From: an uncultured Collinsella sp.
GTDB taxonomy: Bacteria > Actinomycetota > Coriobacteriia > Coriobacteriales > Coriobacteriaceae
Assembly (NCBI GenBank): GCA_905213265.1
Contig: CAJMHR010000004.1
Location: forward strand, 6,606 to 70,605
Length of the DNA stretch: 64,000 bases
Direction of reading: 5' to 3'
The translations under genes and the position numbers were made by a program. Positions 58,516 through 64,000 of the stretch are shown here, piece after piece; within the stretch, counting starts at the first letter, position 1, and each line of letters opens with the position of its first letter. The notes under the pieces were generated by a model. It saw only the letters and a program-made list of their open reading frames with translations, searched no databases and had not been told where the DNA came from.

Positions 58516-58714
58516 CGACGTACATTTTTGGGAGTATTCAGCATTGGAGCGCGCCGTGCGCCATCCTCAGCGTCCTATTTGGAACGCAGATAGCGCCCGA
58601 TCGGCATAAAAAGTGCCCCCGATGGCAAATTACGCCATCGGGGGCACTTAAAACAGTCGTTCTGCACCTCATTCAGGGCATGCCAATGCTGAATACTCCC
58701 AAAAATGCACGTCG
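58516..58714. mobile_element. 199-bp MITE-like inverted-repeat element
   Basis: Left end 58516-58547 (CGACGTACATTTTTGGGAGT ...) and right end 58683-58714 match over 32 bases with one difference. The interior carries the terminator at 58611-58649 and no coding sequence. Size and form resemble the element at 32390-32591, although the ends differ. Confidence 0.6.
58611..58649 (-). terminator. Terminator of the uxa LacI gene
   Basis: Perfect 16-bp arms AAGTGCCCCCGATGGC/GCCATCGGGGGCACTT with a 7-nt loop, followed on the minus strand by TTTTT. Confidence 0.85.
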
Positions 58715-58739
58715 CAAGAGGGGGTACCTGCTCAATCGG

Positions 58740-59819
58740 CTAAATACCCGCAAGTTCGCAGTAGCGGTCGACATTGCTGGCAAATACCATCTCGACGGCG
58801 CCCTTCTGGACGGGCACCGTCGGGGTCCTTCCCCACAGCAGATAATCGCCCAGCGTCTTAGCGCCGCGATACGCCAGGCTCGTCGGGTCCTTATAGACAA
58901 TATTGGTAAAGATACCGCGGCGCAAGGCCAGAGCACTTTCGGGAAACAGGTCGTTGCCGATCACCATGACCTGACCGGCCTTGCCGGTCGAGACGAGCGC
59001 GTCGGCAACCACTTCGGAACCAACGGCAAAAACGCTACAGATAAGTTCGGGGGCGTCCGGCGCACTCAAGCGCTTTTCGAGCTCATGCTCGAGTTGTTTG
59101 ACTTGCGCATGGGCACCTGCAAGATCCTCAACCTGCCAGGGAACATTGTGCTCGCGAAGGTAATTGTGGAAGGCGCGGGCGGTTAGATAGTGCGAATCGG
59201 TATATGGGTCGCCTGTCAAAAGGAGCACGCGGGCGTCGGCCCCAGAAGCATGGACCAGGTTTGCCGCCTGCTCGGCCATAAGGCTGCCTGCCGTCGAATA
59301 ATCGGCCAAGCTCGCACCCAAACGATTCAAATGCGGACGGTCGCCGTCGACAAGCTCAATCGTCACGCCCGCCTCGGCGATCTGCCCCAAAAGCTCAGTC
59401 GCACGATCGTCGCCCGGCGCATAGGCGAGCAAGCCATCAATCTTCTCGCCCACCTGCAGACGCTCGTCGATTTGCTCGAGTGCATCAGCGTAGCCGCCCA
59501 CGCCAAATTCAACGCGCTCAACCGTAATGCCCCGGTCGATGACCTCCTGTTCAAAGCGATTGCAGCCTTCCCACAGGTAACGGAAAAAGTACGCTCCCTC
59601 GCGCGATGCGCGGGGCAGGCAAAACACCAGATTGATATCCTTGCGGCGCAGGCTTGAGGCACTTGTGTTGCGGTGATAGCCCATGGCCTCGGCCTTAGCG
59701 TTCACCTTGGCGCGCACGGATTCGCTCACGCCGGCCTTTCCCGTCAGAGCCTTGTGCACGGTATTGATGGAAACGCCAAGCTCGGCGGCTATGTCCTTCA
59801 TGGTTACGCGAGCGCTCAT
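58740..59819 (-). CDS. LacI-family repressor of uronate genes
   Basis: A 359-residue repressor with HTH MKDIAAELGVSINTVHKALTGKAGVSESVRAKV and a sugar-binding core (DALVSTGKAGQVMVIGNDLF). It lies directly upstream of the uxa operon on the same strand, with GTGAACGTTCAC sites between. Distinct from the LacI at 39211. GGAG precedes the ATG. Confidence 0.88.
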   Translation of the reverse strand: MSARVTMKDIAAELGVSINTVHKALTGKAGVSESVRAKVNAKAEAMGYHRNTSASSLRRKDINLVFCLPRASREGAYFFRYLWEGCNRFEQEVIDRGITVERVEFGVGGYADALEQIDERLQVGEKIDGLLAYAPGDDRATELLGQIAEAGVTIELVDGDRPHLNRLGASLADYSTAGSLMAEQAANLVHASGADARVLLLTGDPYTDSHYLTARAFHNYLREHNVPWQVEDLAGAHAQVKQLEHELEKRLSAPDAPELICSVFAVGSEVVADALVSTGKAGQVMVIGNDLFPESALALRRGIFTNIVYKDPTSLAYRGAKTLGDYLLWGRTPTVPVQKGAVEMVFASNVDRYCELAGI

Positions 59820-59916
59820 GCGGTTACTCCGTTATAGATAAGTTGCCAATTAATAGTCCAGTTAACGATACCCCAAAAATACTCTTCGACTCGCCGTGCT
59901 CTCCCTCAAATGCACA

Positions 59917-59950
59917 AAGCGCCCCGCGAACGGATGCCCGCGGAGCGCTT
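59917..59950 (-). terminator. Terminator after the FeoB-associated protein gene
   Basis: AAGCGCCCCGCG/CGCGGAGCGCTT (one mismatch) is followed on the minus strand by CTTTGTG. Confidence 0.55.
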
Positions 59951-59963
59951 GGATGTCCGGACC

Positions 59964-60164
59964 TTATTTGATACCGCGACCCAAGTCTTCGGCGATTTTG
60001 TCTACGCCCTTAAGTGCGGCGCACGTCTTTTTGTTGGAGCAATGCCCCATGCAAACGCCACCCTGAGCGCAGTCGGCGCAGGTGCCCTTGCGGTAGATGC
60101 GCACGCACACGGCGACAAACGCAACGCCGATAACAGCCAGTACAACAATATCGATAGGTGCCAT
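59964..60164 (-). CDS. FeoB-associated Cys-rich membrane protein
   Basis: A 66-residue protein: one membrane helix (IDIVVLAVIGVAFVAVCVRIY, 4-24), then a cysteine cluster CADCAQGGVCMGHCSNKKTC. This is the small partner found with FeoB in many Gram-positive bacteria. GAGGAGG precedes the ATG. It is 205 bases downstream of feoB on the same strand, past a terminator, so it may have partial separate expression. Confidence 0.88.
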   Translation of the reverse strand: MAPIDIVVLAVIGVAFVAVCVRIYRKGTCADCAQGGVCMGHCSNKKTCAALKGVDKIAEDLGRGIK

Positions 60165-60221
60165 AGCAAGCCTCCTCTAGTTAACCAGCACTTACTTTAC
60201 CCCATTCTCCACCCACCAAAT

Positions 60222-60253
60222 AGGGACAGGTTTATTTTGGTCGGTTTTATCTG
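60222..60253. repeat. Inverted copy of the 24313-24343 repeat
   Basis: AGGGACAGGTTTATTTTGGT and CGGTTTTATCTG match the opposite strand of 24313-24343. It lies in the gap between feoB and its Cys-rich partner. Confidence 0.6.
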
Positions 60254-60311
60254 CGGAAACGCCACATCTTACTTCTGGAGCAAAGCAATCTGTCCCCCCA
60301 TTGCGTCAAAA

Positions 60312-60340
60312 AGCCCGAGTGTCACTAAGACACCCGGGCT
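60312..60340 (-). terminator. Terminator of feoB
   Basis: AGCCCGAGTGTC/GACACCCGGGCT, with TTTTT on the minus strand after it. Confidence 0.8.
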
Positions 60341-60369
60341 CGTGGAAAGGGGTTGATCCCTATTCGGAC

Positions 60370-62697
60370 TTAGGCGGAAACTGCAGCGGAAGCAGTGTTG
60401 GTCTCGTCCTCGTCGGTCCAAGCGTGCTTGGGCATAGGACGGAAAATCTGGAAGAGCATCGCGACCAGCAGCACGATAGCCACAACCGTCCAGAAGCCAA
60501 ACTGCCCAAGGACAAGCAGGTTATAGAACTGGTTGATGAACAGGCCGATCACCCAAGCGAAGGCGCACTCGTAGCCGAGGGCAATCGCGGTCCACTTGCC
60601 GGAATCCATCTGGTTGCGGATGGTACCCATAGCGGCAAAGCACGGAGCGCACAGCAGGTTGAACGCGCCGAAGGCAACGCAGGCGCCCATGGTGGGGAAC
60701 ATGCCGGCAAACGCGGTCCACAGGCTCGGGTCGGTCTCGCCCGCGTCGGCGACGGACAGCAGCGAGCCGGCGGTGGCGACAACGTTCTCCTTGGCGACGA
60801 GGCCAGAGACAGTCAGCGCGGTTGCCTGCCAGGTGCTAAAGCCGAGCGGGGCGAAGATCCAAGCGACCAGGTTGCCCAGCATGGCGAGCACGGAGTAGTC
60901 CATGAACTCCTCGGGGATGCCGTCCATCGCAGGCAGGAAGCCAAAGGAGCCGTTGTAGCTACCAAAGTTGGAGAGGAACCACACCACGACGGTAGAGGCG
61001 AAGATGATCGTGCCGGCCTTCTTGATAAAGGCCCAGCAGCGCTCCCACACGTGCAGCGCCCAGGAGCGGATCGCCGGGAAGTGGTAGGCAGGAAGCTCCA
61101 TGACAAACGGGGTCGGACGGCCGGCGAAGAGCTTGGTCTTCTTGAGCATGAGGCCCGAGGCGATGACGGCAAAGACGCCCAGGAAGTAGAAGAGCGGGCT
61201 GATCCATGCGGCCGTGGTGGAAGAATCGCCAATGATGGAGCCCATGAGCAGGGCGATGATCGGCAGCTTGGCGCCGCAGGGGATGAACGTGGTGGTCATG
61301 ACCGTCATGCGGCGGTCCTTCTCGTTCTCGATGGTCTTGGTGGCCATGACGCCGGGGACGCCGCAGCCCGAGGACACGAGCATGGGGATGAACGACTTAC
61401 CGGACAGGCCAAAGCGGCGGAACACGCGGTCCATGATGAAGGCGACGCGGGCCATGTAACCGCAGTCCTCCAGGAAGGACAGCATCACGAACAGCAGGAA
61501 CATCTGCGGCACAAAGCCGAAGATGGCGCCCAGACCGCCGACGATACCGTCGCAGACCAGCGAATCGACCAGGTCACCGTCCTCGGTGCCACCCGCCACG
61601 AGGGCATCGTGCACCACGGTGGTGATACCCGGGACATAGGGGCCGTACTGTGCCGGGTCGACCGAGTCGGCATTGTCACCCGCAGCCTCGACGGCCGCGT
61701 CGTAGGCGTCGCGACCCTGGCCGAGCACATACCAACCGTCGGTACCGAAGAGCTGGTCGTTGGTGAAGTCGGTCACCGTGCCGCCCAAGGTAGAAACGGC
61801 GATGTAGTACACGCAGAACATGATGACCACAAAGATCGGCAGGCCCAGGATACGGTTGGTAACCACGCGGTCGATCTTCTCGGAGGTGCTCATCTTTGCC
61901 GGAGCCTTGGTGAGGCACTCGTCAATGATGTGGGCAATCACGCCGTAACGCTCGCCGGTGATGATGGACTCGGCGTCGTCGTCGCAGTCCTGCTCGCACT
62001 GGGCGACCAGCTGCTCCACGCGAGCAGCCTTCTCCTTAGTGAGGTTGATGAGTTTGCAGGCGTCTGCATCACGCTCGAACAGCTTGACAGCGCAGTAGCG
62101 GCGCTTGTTGGCGGGAACGCTCGCCGGAAGGTTGTTCTCGATGTGCGTCAGAACGTCCTCAATGGAAGAGTCGAACTTGTGCTCCGGCACCTGGCCCTTG
62201 GAAGCGGCGGACTTCTTAACCTGCTCGAACAGCTCCTTGATACCCTTGTTCTTAAGAGCCGAGATCATCATGACCGGGCAGCCGAGCTTCTTGGAGAGCT
62301 TGTCGGTGTCGATCTTGTCACCGTTCTTCTCGACCAAGTCGGCCATGTTGAGGGCAACGACCACGGGCAGGCCGGTCTCGATGACCTGAAGCGCCAGGTA
62401 CAGGTTACGCTCGAGGTTGGTGGCATCGACCACCTGAACGACGACATCGGGCTCGCCGCTCATAAGGTAGTCGCGCGAGCACTGCTCCTCGGGGCTGTAG
62501 GGGGAAAGCGAGTAGATGCCGGGGAGGTCCGTGATGGTAACGTTCTTGTCGCTTAGGAGCTTGGCCTCCTTTTTCTCAACCGTGACGCCGGGCCAGTTGC
62601 CAACGTAGCCGTTGGCGCCGGTGATCAGGTTGAAAAGCGTGGTCTTGCCGCAGTTGGGGTTACCCGCCAGCGCGACATGGATCTGAGAATCCGCCAT
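60370..62697 (-). CDS. feoB: Ferrous iron transport protein B
   Basis: A 775-residue Fe(II) permease. The N-terminal G domain has G1 GNPNCGKT (12-19), the DLPGIYSL switch and NMAD. A helical spacer leads to two Gate-type membrane halves with about ten helices (for example SSGCGVPGVMATKTI and PCGAKLPIIALLMG). The C-terminus is a short cytosolic tail. GAAGAAGG precedes the ATG. It follows two FeoA genes, and DtxR-like dyads lie upstream of it and of the operon. Confidence 0.96.
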   Translation of the reverse strand: MADSQIHVALAGNPNCGKTTLFNLITGANGYVGNWPGVTVEKKEAKLLSDKNVTITDLPGIYSLSPYSPEEQCSRDYLMSGEPDVVVQVVDATNLERNLYLALQVIETGLPVVVALNMADLVEKNGDKIDTDKLSKKLGCPVMMISALKNKGIKELFEQVKKSAASKGQVPEHKFDSSIEDVLTHIENNLPASVPANKRRYCAVKLFERDADACKLINLTKEKAARVEQLVAQCEQDCDDDAESIITGERYGVIAHIIDECLTKAPAKMSTSEKIDRVVTNRILGLPIFVVIMFCVYYIAVSTLGGTVTDFTNDQLFGTDGWYVLGQGRDAYDAAVEAAGDNADSVDPAQYGPYVPGITTVVHDALVAGGTEDGDLVDSLVCDGIVGGLGAIFGFVPQMFLLFVMLSFLEDCGYMARVAFIMDRVFRRFGLSGKSFIPMLVSSGCGVPGVMATKTIENEKDRRMTVMTTTFIPCGAKLPIIALLMGSIIGDSSTTAAWISPLFYFLGVFAVIASGLMLKKTKLFAGRPTPFVMELPAYHFPAIRSWALHVWERCWAFIKKAGTIIFASTVVVWFLSNFGSYNGSFGFLPAMDGIPEEFMDYSVLAMLGNLVAWIFAPLGFSTWQATALTVSGLVAKENVVATAGSLLSVADAGETDPSLWTAFAGMFPTMGACVAFGAFNLLCAPCFAAMGTIRNQMDSGKWTAIALGYECAFAWVIGLFINQFYNLLVLGQFGFWTVVAIVLLVAMLFQIFRPMPKHAWTDEDETNTASAAVSA

Positions 62698-62772
62698 TCA
62701 ATCCTTCTTCCTTGTGTGCCTGCGCTGCTTTCTCCACGCAGGCTGGATAATGTGCTTCAAAGTTGCAGCATT

Positions 62773-62792
62773 AAGTTAGAAATACCTAACTT
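62773..62792. promoter_or_regulatory. DtxR-like dyad between feoA and feoB
   Basis: AAGTTAG-aaatac-CTAACTT lies upstream of feoB. It resembles the feo promoter half-sites. Confidence 0.45.
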
Positions 62793-62820
62793 TATCTGCA
62801 GAAATATACGTCGCGAGCCC

Positions 62821-63042
62821 TTACTGGACCTCGACGACGGCCGCCTCCTCCTTGCGGATGGAAAGCTCGTAGCCGCGCACGTTGATCTCGACCGGATCAC
62901 CGAGCGGTGCAACCTTCACGACCTTGAACGAAGTGCCCTTGATGAGCCCCAGGTCCATAAGGTGGCGGCGAAGCGCACCCTCACCGTGAAGCTTGACGAT
63001 GGTGGAGCTCTCGCCCACCTTAACGTCACCCAACGTCTTCAT
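62821..63042 (-). CDS. feoA: FeoA-domain protein (proximal to feoB)
   Basis: A 73-residue SH3-like protein (RHLMDLGLIKGTSFKVVKVAPLGDPVEINVRGYELSIRKEEA). FeoA partners FeoB and may regulate its GTPase. GGGGGAC precedes the ATG. It is the second of two FeoA genes. Confidence 0.92.
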   Translation of the reverse strand: MKTLGDVKVGESSTIVKLHGEGALRRHLMDLGLIKGTSFKVVKVAPLGDPVEINVRGYELSIRKEEAAVVEVQ

Positions 63043-63081
63043 CCTCTTGTCCCCCTTTCGGTTTTTATGAAATGCTGCGGA

Positions 63082-63324
63082 CTAACCGACGGTCATGATG
63101 TGCATGGCAACCTTGGAATCGATGCCAAAGCGTGCGCCCAGCACCGTGACGATGATATTGGCGCCACTCGAGCTCACCACGTGGATTTCGCTGCCCTCGA
63201 CAAAGCCGAGGTCCTTGAGGTGGTGCTTCATGTCCTCATTGCCCTTTACACGAGACACGCGCACGGTTTCGCCCGCTTTTACCATCGAAAGCGGCATTGC
63301 CGGCATCTGCGGTCCGCAAGACAT
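63082..63324 (-). CDS. feoA: FeoA-domain protein (promoter-proximal)
   Basis: An 80-residue second FeoA (KHHLKDLGFVEGSEIHVVSSSGANIIVTVLGARFGIDSKVAMHI). It opens the operon, behind dyad half-sites at 63367-63420. Two FeoA copies before FeoB are common in anaerobes. Confidence 0.9.
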   Translation of the reverse strand: MSCGPQMPAMPLSMVKAGETVRVSRVKGNEDMKHHLKDLGFVEGSEIHVVSSSGANIIVTVLGARFGIDSKVAMHIMTVG

Positions 63325-63366
63325 GAGTGGCTCCTAACGTCAGTTCGTCCTCAACATCGACGCGGT

Positions 63367-63420
63367 AAAAGTTAACCACGCCTATGTTCGCTTTAGTAAA
63401 CTAACACGTGGTTAACTTTT
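63367..63420. promoter_or_regulatory. Iron-type operator region of the feo operon
   Basis: AAAAGTTAACCACG (63367-63380) and CGTGGTTAACTTTT (63407-63420) are perfect 14-bp inverted copies. Between them TTAGTAAACTAA (63393-63404) is a further dyad. The GTTAAC core resembles DtxR/IdeR half-sites. Confidence 0.55.
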
Positions 63421-63472
63421 TGGAAAGGGTCCCCATTCAGATTTCGAAAAAGTTTCCTATACGAAACAAAAA

Positions 63473-63503
63473 GGCGCGGCAAAGAGCTGTCCTTTGCCGC
63501 GCC
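63473..63503 (-). terminator. Terminator of ptsH
   Basis: GGCGCGGCAAAG/CTTTGCCGCGCC, with CTTTTTGTTT on the minus strand. Confidence 0.82.
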
Positions 63504-63512
63504 CTGTCATGC

Positions 63513-63761
63513 TTAGAGCGAGAGGTTTCTGATCGACGTAACGCAGGAAGCCTCGTCTACGCCCGAAACGCGAAAGATGATGTCCTCGCCGCACTCGCCG
63601 TAGAGAGCCATGAGGCCCATGACATCGCGACCGTCGGTATGGCGGTCGCCGATGCTGACCGACACGTCGCTACGGTGCTTGGCAATGATGTCATAGAGCA
63701 GCGCAACCGGGCGGGCGTGTAGTCCCAACGGATCTTTAATCGTCTTTGTAAACTCGACCAT
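63513..63761 (-). CDS. ptsH: HPr-family phosphocarrier protein
   Basis: An 82-residue PTS carrier. The phosphorylated histidine is H15 in PLGLHARPV. The regulatory site 46, usually serine in Gram-positive HPr, is aspartate here (DVMGLMALYG), so HPr-kinase control by Ser46 looks absent. The ATG at 63761 has GGGAGGGG upstream; a longer frame to 63806 is not needed. It stands alone. The remaining 239 bases to the window end show no gene. Confidence 0.92.
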   Translation of the reverse strand: MVEFTKTIKDPLGLHARPVALLYDIIAKHRSDVSVSIGDRHTDGRDVMGLMALYGECGEDIIFRVSGVDEASCVTSIRNLSL

Positions 63762-64000
63762 GTCCCCTCCCACGACATCACACATTCGGCCGGCAAACCC
63801 AGCCACGTGGTAGTTATTGTAGCGTTAGATGTTTATCGAGGGCCCCTCCGGATACCCCGTGGTCAAAAAGTGGCAAATATGAGTACTGTCACAAATTTAG
63901 TAGCAGCAAAATCGAGAGCAAATTGCCTAGCTTGAGCGATTCGAAGGTAGCGCGCACAGTCGTGGTGTAAGAAGCAAGGGAGGGCCATCGCCTAGAATCG

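Noticed and set aside
52140..59819. Mannonate branch (uxuA/uxuB) of glucuronate use
   Set aside because: Only the altronate branch genes are present in the window; uxuA and uxuB signatures were not seen.
60301..62556. 751-codon frame opposite feoB
   Set aside because: Same reason; FeoB motifs are complete on the other strand.
63807..64000. Possible tRNA at the right edge
   Set aside because: No cloverleaf, T-loop GTTCGA-type motif or acceptor pairing found.

Overview
The window reads as a chromosomal segment of a GC-rich, Gram-positive gut actinobacterium of the class Coriobacteriia, most likely Collinsella or a close relative. This rests on the genes and gene arrangements (gatCAB operon, orphan GlnR-like regulator beside glnA, sortase-C pilus cassette, FeoB with a Cys-rich partner, MoaC-MobB fusion) and on strong G/C-ending codon use; it is inference, not a database result. 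No rRNA, tRNA, CRISPR array or complete insertion sequence was seen.

Layout. 1-5146: metal genes on the minus strand (P-type ATPase cut by the window edge, DUF6110-like protein, siderophore-type ABC exporter/importer pair) with a divergent AraC regulator. 6216-11432: an AAA/DUF4143 ATPase and the gatC-gatA-gatB operon. 11757-21252: a pilus locus (sortase C, an intervening winged-helix gene, major pilin, second pilin, large tip adhesin with a poly-G tract near its N-terminus). 21757-28121: HAD phosphatase, MFS transporter, moaC-mobB fusion, moaA, and a nuclease-like protein. 28440-32280: MATE exporter, small coupled ORF, ligA. 32664-34363: an AT-rich four-gene island. 34471-38190: HtrA protease, GlnR-like regulator, glutamine synthetase. 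38325-39177: HepT/MntA toxin-antitoxin pair with a fused DinJ-like domain. 39211-46748: LacI regulator, KDG kinase, KDPG aldolase, GntR/GntP, HIT protein and a YczE-like membrane protein. 46872-51932: AAA ATPase, a broken GntR gene, and two flavin/Fe-S oxidoreductases. 52140-59819: galacturonate catabolism (uxaA, uxaB, hexuronide transporter, uxaC, LacI regulator). 59964-63761: ferrous iron uptake (feo) and HPr.

How they fit together. uxaC, uxaB, uxaA, kdgK and kdgA together give the full route from hexuronate to pyruvate and glyceraldehyde 3-phosphate. Two LacI proteins each sit beside a distinct palindromic operator: CGAAACCGATTTCG before kdgK and GTGAACGTTCAC before uxaC. Both operator types reappear together before the YczE-like gene at 46068, which places that gene in the uronate regulon.

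The most striking signals are two structured RNA candidates in these leaders. One is an 18-bp perfect hairpin with a 22-nt conserved loop (40377-40434 and 45831-45888), whose two copies differ at seven paired positions, all compensated. The other is a three-helix element with conserved single-stranded blocks (41585-41716 and 45910-46036). Neither matches a metabolite riboswitch that I recognise; the Rfam family Collinsella-1 is the obvious known candidate to test. Several families of dispersed palindromes and two approximately 200-bp MITE-like inverted-repeat elements are also present.
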